NCBI RefSeq assembly: GCF_041154485.1
Contig: NZ_AP028670.1
Span: forward strand, 1,054,001 to 1,118,000
Direction: 5' to 3'
Length of the DNA: 64,000 nt
Origin: Variovorax sp. V93
GTDB lineage: Bacteria; Pseudomonadota; Gammaproteobacteria; Burkholderiales; Burkholderiaceae_C
Made by a program: the position numbers and the translations under genes. The notes beneath the pieces were generated by a model. It was not told the origin of the DNA. It ran no database searches and saw only the letters and a list, made by a program, of their open reading frames with translations. Numbering within the stretch: position 1 is the first letter of the stretch; each line of letters begins with the position of its first letter. Of the stretch, positions 42,344-51,093 are shown one piece after another.

Positions 42344-43201
42344 TCATTGAGATGGCCACAACTGCGTGGTTTCGGGCGCGTCTGGCAGTGACTTCCCGTC
42401 AGGTCGGTAATCGAATCCAAGAAAACGCAGGGCGTGCAATGCCTGTCCTTCATGCATGGGGCGTCCGCCTTGGGTGCGGCAACCGCGCGCATGGGCGGCG
42501 CGGCAAAGCGGCGTCGGCTCGGGCGCATTGACGATGTCTACGACGATGCTGCCGGGCTCCAGCCGCTCGGGATCCACGGGTATGGGATCGTTCGCGTTCA
42601 TGCCGAGCGGCGTGGCATTGATGACGATCTCGAATCCGTCTGGATCGGGTGGGCCGGAATGTGTGCTGCAGCCGGTTGCGGCGGCGACGGAGGTGGCAAG
42701 TTCGTCGGCGCGGCGCTCGTCGACATCGAAAATGGTCAACGCCCGGGCTCCTGCGGAAGCGACTGCAAATGCGATAGCTCTGCCCGCACCTCCGGCGCCG
42801 ACAAGAAGAACTGACTTGTTCGCCGGATGGTTCCCCTCCCACTGCATGCCGAGCACGCAACCGAGACCATCGAAGATGGCGCCGACCCAGCGCCCATCCT
42901 TATCGCAACGGATGACGTTGAGTGCGCCGACCTGGCGGGCAGTCGGATGCAGCTCGTCGACAAAAGCCAGCATCCGTTGCTTGTGAGGCATCGTGACCAG
43001 CACGCCGGAGAGATTGCCCAACGCTCGTGCGCCGGTGACGAACGCGGGCAGGTCATCGTCCTTGACCACAAACGGGACGCACACCGCGTCTGCGCGCTGT
43101 TCGGAAAAGAGCCTGTTCAATAATTCGGGCGACTTGGCTGTCGTCAGCGGATCGCCCACCAGCCCGTAGAGCCGGGTTGTTCCTGTGACATGCGGCATCA
43201 T
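42344..43201 (-). CDS. Shikimate dehydrogenase-like protein with altered substrate motif
   Basis: 285 residues. The AroE scaffold is clear: GLVGDPLTTAKSP near the start, LVTMPHKQ with the catalytic Lys, FDGLG with the Asp, the NADP loop LLVGAGGAGRAI, and GRPMHEGQ with the late Gln. Compared with housekeeping AroE, the SKS...HN and NTD motifs are changed (TAKSPELLN, IFDGLG), so it may act on quinate, an aminoshikimate or another polyol acid. The start overlaps the stop of the ABC binding-protein gene (ATGA), which is unusual for a biosynthetic aroE. Confidence 0.8.
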   Translation of the reverse strand: MMPHVTGTTRLYGLVGDPLTTAKSPELLNRLFSEQRADAVCVPFVVKDDDLPAFVTGARALGNLSGVLVTMPHKQRMLAFVDELHPTARQVGALNVIRCDKDGRWVGAIFDGLGCVLGMQWEGNHPANKSVLLVGAGGAGRAIAFAVASAGARALTIFDVDERRADELATSVAAATGCSTHSGPPDPDGFEIVINATPLGMNANDPIPVDPERLEPGSIVVDIVNAPEPTPLCRAAHARGCRTQGGRPMHEGQALHALRFLGFDYRPDGKSLPDAPETTQLWPSQ

Positions 43202-44520
43202 GCTTTGGCCAGCGCTTCGGTATAGCGGGTGCGCACCTCGAGCGCTACGGCTGCAGGCGCCAGATCACGCAGGATCATGCGCTGGAAGGCTTCGCCGCAG
43301 ATCTGGTTGAAGGTCGACTGGATGATGGAGTAGTTCACCATGCGGCCGCGTTTTTCCACGAGCGCCTTCCAGCCCAGTTGGTCCTCGGCTTCCGGCGTCT
43401 TGAAGTACGGGTCCTTGTAGGCGCTGGCGCGCGCCACCACTTCGCCGCCCCGCGCGGCGATCGCCTGAGCGGCCGGGCTGGCCATGAACTTGACGAACTC
43501 CCATGCACCGCCCTGGCGCGGCGAATGGCGGTTGATGCACATCTGGAAACCGTACACCGCGTGCTTGTCGTCGGGCTCCACCGAAGGGGCCGGTGCCCAG
43601 GCCAGGTCGTCGGCCACGGCGGCCTTCAGGCCGCGGTAGCGGTACAGCCCGAAGGTGGCGGATGCCACCGTGCCCGCCCGCATCCCATCCTGGAGCTCGT
43701 TGTACGCGAACTGCAGGCTTACGGGTGTCGCCGCCTTTTTCTGGAACAGGTCCTTGACGATGGTGGCGGCCAGCAGCAGCCGCTTGTCGCTGAAGCCGAT
43801 CTCGCGGCCGCTGGGTGCGAAGAACGGATCGCTGTTGCCCGCAACGATGGAGCTCACGATGAACTCCATGAACGCCTGCGCGCCGCCGATCCCGCCGCTC
43901 AGGCCGATAGGGACGCCGTAGGCCATCTGGTTCTGCCTGGTCAGCAACGGGCCGAGCGCGCTCACTTCCCCATACGTGCGCGGCGGCGTCGCAATCTTCG
44001 CCTCGTCGAACTTGCTCTTGCGGTAGACGAAGATCGGGATGCGATAGTCCTGCTGCAAGCCCCAGATCTTGCCGTTGACGCGCGTCTGGTCCATCCCGAT
44101 CAGCCAGTCCGTGGTGTCCACCTTGTCGCGCGCGATCAGCTCGTCGATGGCCAGCACCGAGCCGGTGGCCACGAACTCCGGCATCTGGAAGTTGTTCACG
44201 CGGATCACGTCGGGGCTGTCCGACTTGGCGCGCGCCGCGCGCACGCCGTTTTGCCCGGCGGGGTCCACCACCACGCGCACCTTCACGCGCGGCTGGCTGG
44301 CCTCGAAAGCCGCGATCATCTGCGTCTGCGCCGCCGCACGCGGGTCTTTGGTATTGGCCGGGTCGAGAAAGGTGTCGTAGGCGATGGTCTCGGTGGTCTG
44401 CGCGAAGGCCCGGCCCGCGGGTGCGCCCAGCACCGCGGCCATGCCACCCAGGAAGACGCGCCGGCTCGTGCGGGGCGCGGATTTGTCTTCGTTCATGCTT
44501 GCTGGTTTCTGCTCGTTCAT
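43198..44520 (-). CDS. ABC transporter substrate-binding protein, carbohydrate type
   Basis: 440 residues. The N terminus carries a twin-arginine motif (TSRRVFLGGMAAVLG) and a probable cleavage near AFA-QTT (about residue 41). The mature part fits the large sugar-binding class (MalE/UgpB-like). It shares an operon with two sugar-type permeases upstream and the aroE-like gene downstream, overlapping the latter by 4 bp. The ligand is likely a sugar, sugar acid or cyclic polyol. Confidence 0.85.
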   Translation of the reverse strand: MNEQKPASMNEDKSAPRTSRRVFLGGMAAVLGAPAGRAFAQTTETIAYDTFLDPANTKDPRAAAQTQMIAAFEASQPRVKVRVVVDPAGQNGVRAARAKSDSPDVIRVNNFQMPEFVATGSVLAIDELIARDKVDTTDWLIGMDQTRVNGKIWGLQQDYRIPIFVYRKSKFDEAKIATPPRTYGEVSALGPLLTRQNQMAYGVPIGLSGGIGGAQAFMEFIVSSIVAGNSDPFFAPSGREIGFSDKRLLLAATIVKDLFQKKAATPVSLQFAYNELQDGMRAGTVASATFGLYRYRGLKAAVADDLAWAPAPSVEPDDKHAVYGFQMCINRHSPRQGGAWEFVKFMASPAAQAIAARGGEVVARASAYKDPYFKTPEAEDQLGWKALVEKRGRMVNYSIIQSTFNQICGEAFQRMILRDLAPAAVALEVRTRYTEALAKA

Positions 44521-44569
44521 GTGGGTCTCCTGGTTTGAGTGCGCATGTTGGAAGTGCGCATGGGGTGGA

Positions 44570-45403
44570 CTAGCCTTTGACGGCGCCGGCGGTCAGGCCG
44601 CTGATGAACCATCGCTGCGCGAGCACGAAGATGGCGACGATGGGAAGCGAGGACACCACGGCGTAGGCCATGACGTACGACCAGGTGATGCCGATGCTGT
44701 CGAACACCTGGTTGACCAGGGCCACCTGCAGCGTGCGGTGCGCGACCTCGGGCGCGAACGCGGCCACGGTGATGTAGTCGTTCCAGGTCGTGACCATGCC
44801 GATGACGGCACTTGCGGCGATGCCGGGCCGCACCAGCGGCAGGATGACCTTGGTGAAGGTTTGCCAGTGATTGGCGCCGTCCACCTGAGTGGCCTCGTCC
44901 AGCTCGCGCGGCACGGCGTCCACGAAGTTCTGCATGAACCAGACCGTCTGCGGCACCAGGCGCGCGGCCTGCACCACGATGATGACTGCAGCATTGTTCA
45001 GCAGCCCCAGCGCGTCCAGCAGGAAGTAGGTCGGCACCAGCAGCGCAACGCCGGGGATCATGGACGTGGACAGGATCAGCAGCATCACGGTGCGCTTGCC
45101 GCGGAACTCGAAGCGTGAAGCCGCGTAGCCGGCGGGCGCGGACAGCAGGACCGCCAGCGCGACCGCACCGACCGCGTACAGCACCGAGTTGAACAGGTCG
45201 GAGCCGAAGGTCTCGTTCCGGAACACCGCCTTGTACGCCGAGAGGCTGGGCTCGGTAGGGAGGAAGGTGGGCGGGTAGGCCATGACGCTGGCCTCGCTCT
45301 TGAGCGAGGTGAATACCGCCCAGGACAGCGGGATCAGCACGACCAGGACCAGGGCGGCCAGCACCGCCCAGGACAGCATTTTTTCGGAACGACGGATATG
45401 CAT
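44570..45403 (-). CDS. ABC transporter permease, sugar type (second)
   Basis: 277 residues from the ATG at 45401-45403; the longer frame to 45910 lies antisense within the other permease gene. It has six hydrophobic segments and the conserved loop EATQVDGANHWQTFTKVILPLVRPG of binding-protein-dependent MalG-like permeases. It ends SGLTAGAVKG, as MalG relatives do. It pairs with the permease 5 bp upstream. Confidence 0.88.
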   Translation of the reverse strand: MHIRRSEKMLSWAVLAALVLVVLIPLSWAVFTSLKSEASVMAYPPTFLPTEPSLSAYKAVFRNETFGSDLFNSVLYAVGAVALAVLLSAPAGYAASRFEFRGKRTVMLLILSTSMIPGVALLVPTYFLLDALGLLNNAAVIIVVQAARLVPQTVWFMQNFVDAVPRELDEATQVDGANHWQTFTKVILPLVRPGIAASAVIGMVTTWNDYITVAAFAPEVAHRTLQVALVNQVFDSIGITWSYVMAYAVVSSLPIVAIFVLAQRWFISGLTAGAVKG

Positions 45404-45408
45404 GATGT

Positions 45409-46320
45409 TCAGCCCGAGACGCGGCCGGTGAGCCGCGTGTAGAGGTAGCCAAGGAAGAGATTGACCGCGAGCACCACGACGGAGATGACCGACGAGGGCG
45501 ACAGGTCCACCGAGCGGAAGGCGCTGGAGAACACTTCGAAGCTCCAGGTGGCGGTCGAGCCCAGCGGCCCGCCGCCGGTAAGCACCAGGATCAGCGTGAT
45601 GAGCGTGAGATAGAGGATGCCCAGCGCCAGCGCGGTGCTGCCCAGCGTGGGCGCGATGTGCGGCCACACCGCGTGGCGCAGGCGCGCGCGCAGGCCGCCT
45701 CCGTCGATGTCGATCGCCTCGTACAGCTCCGCCGGGATGCTTTGCAGCGAGGCGCTCATCATCACCATCACGTAGGGGAAGGACCACCACGCGGTGACCA
45801 GGATGACGAGCACGAGCGCCAGCGAAGGATCGCCCAGCATCAGGCCGGGCTCCATGCCCAGGGACCGCATCAGGTAGCTCATGGGCCCGTACGAGGGATT
45901 GAGCAGCCACAGCCAGAAGCAGCCCACCACGCCCATGGACAGCGTCCAGGGCAGCAACAGCAGGGTGCGCACGTACGCAGCGCCGCGCGCAATGTTCTGC
46001 AGCGCAAGGGCGCTGGCCAGACCCAGAGGCAGCACCACGGCCAGCGCGCCGAACACGTACAGCAGGGAGTTGAGGCTGAGTTCGAGGAAGGCGGGAGAGG
46101 TGATCACCGAGACGTAGTTCGCCAGGCCCACGCCTTCCACCACTTCATAGAGGCGCGTGCGGTGGACGCTCAGCCACAGCACCACGGCCGTGGGATAGAG
46201 CGTGACGGCGAGCAGCACGGCGACGGCTGGCGCGAACCAGGTGAAGCGCGCCCAGAAGCCCGGGGGCCGGGGGTCCGCCCGCGCCACGGCCGCAGCCTCC
46301 GCGTAGGGAATGGCATTCAT
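45409..46320 (-). CDS. ABC transporter permease, sugar type (first)
   Basis: 303 residues with six main hydrophobic segments and a MalF/UgpA-like pattern (ELYEAIDIDGGGLRARLRHAVWPHIAP in outline). It is the first gene of a six-gene minus-strand operon (two permeases, binding protein, AroE-like, Gfo/Idh, cupin). Its promoter region holds the left half of a symmetrical IclR-type operator pair. The ATPase of this importer is encoded in the divergent plus-strand operon at 48195. Confidence 0.88.
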   Translation of the reverse strand: MNAIPYAEAAAVARADPRPPGFWARFTWFAPAVAVLLAVTLYPTAVVLWLSVHRTRLYEVVEGVGLANYVSVITSPAFLELSLNSLLYVFGALAVVLPLGLASALALQNIARGAAYVRTLLLLPWTLSMGVVGCFWLWLLNPSYGPMSYLMRSLGMEPGLMLGDPSLALVLVILVTAWWSFPYVMVMMSASLQSIPAELYEAIDIDGGGLRARLRHAVWPHIAPTLGSTALALGILYLTLITLILVLTGGGPLGSTATWSFEVFSSAFRSVDLSPSSVISVVVLAVNLFLGYLYTRLTGRVSG

Positions 46321-46336
46321 GAAAACGACCTCTCAT

Positions 46337-46356
46337 AGAACATCGTTCCAATGTAG
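46337..46356. promoter_or_regulatory. IclR-type operator, left copy
   Basis: A 20-bp site containing GAAC-ATC-GTTC, whose last 12 bp (GTTCCAATGTAG) are an exact inverted copy of part of the site at 46415-46434. It lies 17 bp before the permease start. Confidence 0.7.
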
Positions 46357-46414
46357 TTGCTTGACTGCAGGGCGCCATGCGGGATATCCCGCGGTGCTGG
46401 ACCAAGTTCGGGTG

Positions 46415-46434
46415 CTACATTGGAACCCTGTTCT
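46415..46434. promoter_or_regulatory. IclR-type operator, right copy
   Basis: CTACATTGGAAC followed by CCTGTTCT, with an internal GAAC-CCT-GTTC. It is complementary at 18 of 20 positions to the left copy and lies 6 bp before the iclR-type start codon, predicting autoregulation. Confidence 0.7.
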
Positions 46435-46440
46435 AAATAC

Positions 46441-47274
46441 ATGGAGATCTTCGTGGCCACTGGCGACATGATCGAGCGCGTGCTGGACATCCTCACGCTG
46501 CTGGCCGACTACCCCCAAGGGCTGCCGATCAGCGAGGTCGCGCGGCGACTGGACCTGCCCAAGAGCGCCGTGCACCGGCTGCTGTCCATCTTGGTGAGGC
46601 GCGGGCTCGCGGTGCAGGATGAGTACAGCCAGCGCTACCGCATGACCGTGAAGCTGGCCGCCATCGGCTTTCGCTTCCTCGCGGCCTCCGGCATCACGGA
46701 GATTTGCCAGCCCTCCCTGGACCGGCTCGCCGCGCGCACCGGCGAACTGGTGCGCCTGGCGTTGGTGGAAGACGATGCGCTGATCTGGATCGCCAAGGCC
46801 CAGGGCGCGCTCTCCGGTCTGCGTTACGACCCGGACATGGGACAACCGGTGGTGTTGCACGCCACGTCGACCGGCAAAGCCTGGCTGGCGACCCTGGACG
46901 ACGCGCAGGCCGTGGCCCTGGTGAAGGCGCGCGGCTTCGTTGTGCCTTCGCGGTTCGGTCGACCGGTCGTGCGCGACGAGGCCAGCCTGCTTGCCGAACT
47001 TGCACTGACGCGCGAGCGCGGCTATGGCACGTCCATCGAGGAAGGGGAGCCAGGCACGTGCGCAGTGGGCTGCGCCATCGTGGATCCGCAAAGCCGCCGC
47101 GCCATCGGCACCGTCAGCGTGGCCGGCCCGGTGGCGCGACTGCCACCGGAGCGCATCGCCGCCATCGCGCCCGACGTGCAAGCCACCGCGGCGGAGATCG
47201 CCGACCTGTGGCCGAGCCGCAAGGTGATGGAAGCCATGATGGGGATCACGCCGCTGAAAGTCTCCAATGGCTGA
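46441..47274 (+). CDS. IclR-family transcription regulator
   Basis: 277 residues from the ATG at 46441. The N-terminal winged helix is VLDILTLLADYPQGLPISEVARRLDLPKSAVHRLLSIL in outline, and the C-terminal ligand domain has LHATSTGKAWLATL and TCAVGCAIVDPQSRRAIGTVSVAGP. It lies between the divergent transporter operon and its own downstream operon, with paired operators on both sides of the promoter region. It probably senses the imported acid or its first breakdown product. Confidence 0.9.
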   Translation: MEIFVATGDMIERVLDILTLLADYPQGLPISEVARRLDLPKSAVHRLLSILVRRGLAVQDEYSQRYRMTVKLAAIGFRFLAASGITEICQPSLDRLAARTGELVRLALVEDDALIWIAKAQGALSGLRYDPDMGQPVVLHATSTGKAWLATLDDAQAVALVKARGFVVPSRFGRPVVRDEASLLAELALTRERGYGTSIEEGEPGTCAVGCAIVDPQSRRAIGTVSVAGPVARLPPERIAAIAPDVQATAAEIADLWPSRKVMEAMMGITPLKVSNG

Positions 47275-47459
47275 AGGCCTTCCCCGCCGGAAGCTCGCCG
47301 GAGCCTTGTCCTGCGCGTGCGCCGCACCAGGCGCCGCTTTCATTCACAGGCGTCCATCTTGCGCGGCCGCACGGGCGGCTGCGCTGCGTTTCCGAAGGGT
47401 CGGCCAAGTCGCGCCCAGCTTGCGCGAAGCCGTGCCCACCCCATTCAAGGAGCAAGAAC

Positions 47460-48137
47460 ATGCTGGCAGGTGAAGGTGCAGTGGCTATCTGGAACGACAT
47501 CGCCGAGGCCGGGCGCGCAGAGTTCTACGCTTGGCATCTGCACGAACACATGCCCGAGCGCGTCGGCATTCCCGGCTTCGTGCGGGGCCGTCGCTATCGC
47601 GCTGCCGATGCAGCGACGCAGCCGGAGTTCTTCACCCTGTATGAAACCGCGAGCTTCCAGGTCATCCAAGGCAGCGATTACCTGTCGCGCTTGAACGAGC
47701 CTACGGAGTGGACGCGTGCGACCACCGCCCATTTCCAGACGACCACGCGATCACTCACGCGCGTGGTGGCCAGCCATGGTGTGGGCTTGGGTGGCGCGAT
47801 GCTGACCGTGCGCTTCGACATCGCGGACGACACGGTGCGCGACGCGGTCCCGCGTCTCAGTTCGGCGCTGGAAGCCGCTGCGCGGCTGCCGCGCGTCAGC
47901 GGTGCGCACCTGCTGGGCTCGGACGTCGGCATGTCGGGCCAGCGCACCGCCGAAAGCAAGGACCGCAAGGACCTGCAGGCCCCGGCTCGCTGGGTGCTGT
48001 TGCTGGAAGCCTGTGATCCCGGCGCCTTTGACGCGGCCCTTGCGCTGTTGCAACAGGCGACCGAACTGCGTGACGCGGCCGTGGGTCGCTATCTGCATGA
48101 ATACACGAGGCTGAAAACCGCCTGGCAAGCGGGGTGA
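47460..48137 (+). CDS. Conserved protein, possibly dimeric alpha/beta-barrel (EthD-like)
   Basis: 225 residues from the ATG at 47460, which has AAGGAG 8 bp upstream; a much longer upstream frame is antisense-like. EFYAWHLHEHMPERVGIPGFVRGRRY is followed by FFTLYETASFQVIQGSDYL, which resembles EthD/Dabb-type small barrels. A second half of similar length (LTVRFDIADDTVRD... LLLEACDPGAFDAALALL) suggests an internal duplication. The function is unknown. It stands between iclR and the ABC ATPase gene, so it belongs to the same pathway. Confidence 0.6.
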   Translation: MLAGEGAVAIWNDIAEAGRAEFYAWHLHEHMPERVGIPGFVRGRRYRAADAATQPEFFTLYETASFQVIQGSDYLSRLNEPTEWTRATTAHFQTTTRSLTRVVASHGVGLGGAMLTVRFDIADDTVRDAVPRLSSALEAAARLPRVSGAHLLGSDVGMSGQRTAESKDRKDLQAPARWVLLLEACDPGAFDAALALLQQATELRDAAVGRYLHEYTRLKTAWQAG

Positions 48138-48194
48138 GGGATCACAACCTCCTTCGACCCGGCGTGCGCTTCACTTTTTGAATGAGGAGACAAG

Positions 48195-49256
48195 ATGGCA
48201 ACAGTTGAGATCCAGGACGTCGCCAAGTCCTTCGGCAGCACGCAGATCATCCGCGGCGTGAGCATCGACATCCGAGACGGTGAATTCGTCGTGCTGGTCG
48301 GCCCGTCGGGCTGCGGCAAGTCCACGCTATTGCGCATGGTCGCGGGCCTGGAAGGCATCGACGGCGGCGAGATCCGCATCGGCGGGCGCCGCGTGAACGG
48401 CCTGCTGCCCAAGGATCGCGACATCGCCATGGTGTTTCAGAACTACGCGCTGTACCCGCATCTCACAGTGGCGGACAACCTCGCGTTTTCGCTCAAGCTG
48501 CGCCATGCGCCTCAGCAGGAGACCGAAGAGCGCGTGGCCCGGGCCGCCAAGATCCTGGGGCTGGAGCCGCTGCTCACGCGGCTGCCCAAGCAGCTCTCCG
48601 GCGGTCAGCGCCAGCGCGTCGCCATGGGCCGAGCCATCGTGCGCGACCCGCAGGTCTTCCTGTTCGACGAGCCGCTGTCCAACCTGGACGCCAAGCTGCG
48701 TGTGGCCATGCGCGCCGAGATTCGCGAGCTGCACCAGCGCCTGAAGGCCACCACCGTCTACGTCACGCACGACCAGATCGAGGCCATGACCATGGCGGAC
48801 AAGATCGTGGCCATGCACGACGGCATCGTGGAACAGGTGGGTACGCCGCTCGACTTGTTTGACCGGCCGCGCAACGTGTTTGTCGCGGCCTTCATCGGCT
48901 CGCCGTCGATGAACCTGCTGCCTGTCAAGGTGAACGGCAAGGGGGTCGTGGACAACGCGGGCAACAACTGGGCAGTGCCCGGCGTGCCGGCCACGAGCGG
49001 GCAAGCCCTCACGCTGGGCGTGCGGCCCGAGCACCTGCGACTGGACGCCGAGGGCGTGGAGGCGCGCGTGCTGGTGGTGGAGTCCACCGGCTCGGAGACG
49101 CACCTCATCGTCGATGCGGGCGGCACCAAGCTCACATGCGTGCTGCGCGAACGCGTCAGTGTGCGCCCTGGCGACCAGGTGCGACTGGGTGTGGACAGCG
49201 CGCATGTTCATCTTTTTCGCGCGGACTCCGGCGAACGGCTCGAGCCGCTGCACTGA
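48195..49256 (+). CDS. ABC transporter ATPase, MalK/UgpC type
   Basis: 353 residues, full length for the MalK class. Walker A is GPSGCGKST, the Q-loop FQNYALYPH, the signature LSGGQRQRVAMGRAIVR, and Walker B FLFDEPLSNLDAKLR. A C-terminal TOBE-type regulatory region is present (GVRPEHLRL). It energises the two permeases encoded divergently at 44570-46320. Confidence 0.92.
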   Translation: MATVEIQDVAKSFGSTQIIRGVSIDIRDGEFVVLVGPSGCGKSTLLRMVAGLEGIDGGEIRIGGRRVNGLLPKDRDIAMVFQNYALYPHLTVADNLAFSLKLRHAPQQETEERVARAAKILGLEPLLTRLPKQLSGGQRQRVAMGRAIVRDPQVFLFDEPLSNLDAKLRVAMRAEIRELHQRLKATTVYVTHDQIEAMTMADKIVAMHDGIVEQVGTPLDLFDRPRNVFVAAFIGSPSMNLLPVKVNGKGVVDNAGNNWAVPGVPATSGQALTLGVRPEHLRLDAEGVEARVLVVESTGSETHLIVDAGGTKLTCVLRERVSVRPGDQVRLGVDSAHVHLFRADSGERLEPLH

Positions 49257-49288
49257 TCCCTGCAAGGATCACAGGAGGAATGACCAAC

Positions 49289-50059
49289 ATGAAGCCGAAC
49301 GCCATCGAGGCTGCCGCGCGCTACCTGCACGCACTTCAGTCGTCCGGTCGCTTCGGGGCAAGGCTGGAAAACGGCTTGCGCCCGGCCACGCCGGAAAACG
49401 GTTGGCGCATCCAGCGGCGAATCAGCGAATTGCGCGGCAGCCCCGCCATCGGCTGGAAGTGCGGATTGCCCCCGGGCGATCGCTGGGTCGCCGCCGCGCT
49501 GCATGATGCCAGGCCATCGGGCGGTGTGGCTGCCGCGCCTGCCGGACCGACGGGCGCAGCGCGCATCGAACCCGAACTGGCATTCGAGCTCAAGCAAGGC
49601 CTGCCGCCACGGGCCACCCCCTACACCCGCGCCGATGTCAACGCCGCCATCGGCAGTGTGCGGCTGGCAGTCGAGGTGCTCGGTTGTCGCTATGACGATC
49701 CTGCAGGCGCCAGTGGCCCTGAACTGATGGCCGACAGCCTGTGGCACCAAAGCGTGGTGCTGGGGCCGACCGTCGCCGTGGACTTGGCGCAGGAGCCATT
49801 TCCTGGTTCCTTCGAGATTGCACTCTCGGTGCAGGGCCAGGACGACATCACATTGGCAGCCAGCCACCCCAACGGCGACCCGCGCTTGCCTCTTTACTGG
49901 CTGGCCGAGTTCCTGCGCAGCCAGGGCATGGGTCTTGAGGTCGGGCAAGCCGTCATCACCGGCTCATTGGCGGGGGCGATCGACCTGCCGTTCAAGCGTC
50001 CTGCCGTGCTTCGCTTCGGCAACTTCGGCGAGCTTGCGCTGACGCTCGAGCCGCTGTGA
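49289..50059 (+). CDS. 2-keto-4-pentenoate hydratase family protein (MhpD-like)
   Basis: 256 residues from the ATG at 49289, 10 bp after AGGAGG; an ATG at 49280 directly abuts that site. IEPELAFELKQGLP, AIGSVRLAVEVLGCRY and VITGSLAGAIDLPFKRP follow the MhpD/4-oxalocrotonate decarboxylase family, with the Glu cluster for metal binding. It would hydrate a 2-oxo-4-enoate, or decarboxylate an oxalocrotonate-like acid. With the FAH-family hydrolase next to it, it forms the lower part of the pathway. Confidence 0.82.
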   Translation: MKPNAIEAAARYLHALQSSGRFGARLENGLRPATPENGWRIQRRISELRGSPAIGWKCGLPPGDRWVAAALHDARPSGGVAAAPAGPTGAARIEPELAFELKQGLPPRATPYTRADVNAAIGSVRLAVEVLGCRYDDPAGASGPELMADSLWHQSVVLGPTVAVDLAQEPFPGSFEIALSVQGQDDITLAASHPNGDPRLPLYWLAEFLRSQGMGLEVGQAVITGSLAGAIDLPFKRPAVLRFGNFGELALTLEPL

Positions 50060-50111
50060 CGACGCGGCCTCCAATCTGAATTCACGCCTCCAAAGCCAAC
50101 AGGATTCCCCC

Positions 50112-51002
50112 ATGCGTCTCGTTCGATTCGGCCCCCGTGGCTCCGAAAAACCCGGCCTCATTGATACACAAGGCACCTTGCGCGATTTGTCCTCCGTCGT
50201 GAGCGACATTCACGGGCCAACACTTTCACCCGAGAGCCTTGCAAGGCTGCGTGCCCTCGATACCTCGAGTTTGCCCGCCGTGCCTGCCGACACACGACTC
50301 GGCCCCTGCGTCGGTCAGGTTCCGAATGTGGTTTGCATCGGCCTCAACTATTCCGACCATGCAGCAGAAACCAACACGCCGATTCCCACGCAGCCGATTG
50401 TCTTCAACAAGCACACCAGCGCGCTGGCTGGCCCCAACGACCCGGTCCTCATCGCACCCGGCTCGGGCAAGCTGGATTGGGAGGTCGAACTCGCCATCGT
50501 GATCGGTCGTCCGGCCTGGCACGTCAGCGAAGCAGAAGCGCTGCAATATGTGGCCGGCTATTGCCTTTGCAATGATGTGTCAGAGCGTGCCTGGCAAATC
50601 GAAATGGAAGGCCAGTGGACCAAGGGCAAAAGCTACCTGGGCTATGCGCCGATAGGCCCCTGGTTGCTGACGGCTGACGAAGTGGCGGACCCGCAGAACA
50701 TCGACCTCTGGCTCGACGTGAACGGAACTCGCCGGCAGACCGGCAACACCCGCACGCAGATTTTCGGCGTTGCCACCATCGTGTCCTATCTCAGCCGCTT
50801 TATGGCGCTTCGGCCCGGCGACGTGATTCCAACCGGTACGCCGCCGGGTGTGGGCCTCGGCCAGAAGCCGCCTGTGTTCCTGAAGGACGGTGATGTGATG
50901 ACCTTGGGCAGCGACCTGCTCGGCACGCAGCGCCAGCAAACCATCGCCTACAGCGACGCCATGGGCGCGGCCTGGCGCGCTGGCCAATTGCCTGCGCTTT
51001 GA
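50112..51002 (+). CDS. Fumarylacetoacetate hydrolase family protein
   Basis: 296 residues. NVVCIGLNYSDHAAETN starts the FAH domain, with the metal-binding Glu/Asp residues in WEVELAIVIG and CNDVSERAWQ, and PTGTPPGVGLGQKPP near the end. The sub-family includes 2,4-diketo-3-deoxy-L-fuconate hydrolase and acylpyruvate hydrolases, which cleave beta-diketo acids to pyruvate and a small acid. This fits a sugar-acid route starting with the Gfo/Idh enzyme. The usual KSxDTF segment reads KSYLGY here, a small deviation. Confidence 0.85.
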   Translation: MRLVRFGPRGSEKPGLIDTQGTLRDLSSVVSDIHGPTLSPESLARLRALDTSSLPAVPADTRLGPCVGQVPNVVCIGLNYSDHAAETNTPIPTQPIVFNKHTSALAGPNDPVLIAPGSGKLDWEVELAIVIGRPAWHVSEAEALQYVAGYCLCNDVSERAWQIEMEGQWTKGKSYLGYAPIGPWLLTADEVADPQNIDLWLDVNGTRRQTGNTRTQIFGVATIVSYLSRFMALRPGDVIPTGTPPGVGLGQKPPVFLKDGDVMTLGSDLLGTQRQQTIAYSDAMGAAWRAGQLPAL

Positions 51003-51093
51003 GGCGGTTGCCTGCACGAGCGCAGGCCCGAGGGCGGCGGCGAGGATGGAAGCCGCATTCGCACGCCGGCGACCGTCGAGCCGGTGTACATGC

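Noticed and set aside
43378-44538. 386-codon plus-strand frame over the ABC binding-protein gene
   Set aside because: Antisense of a binding-protein gene with signal peptide and operon context; composition is not protein-like.
51010-51027. GCCTGC-N6-GCAGGC hairpin after the FAH gene
   Set aside because: The stem is only 6 bp with no U-tract; too weak to call a terminator in such GC-rich DNA.
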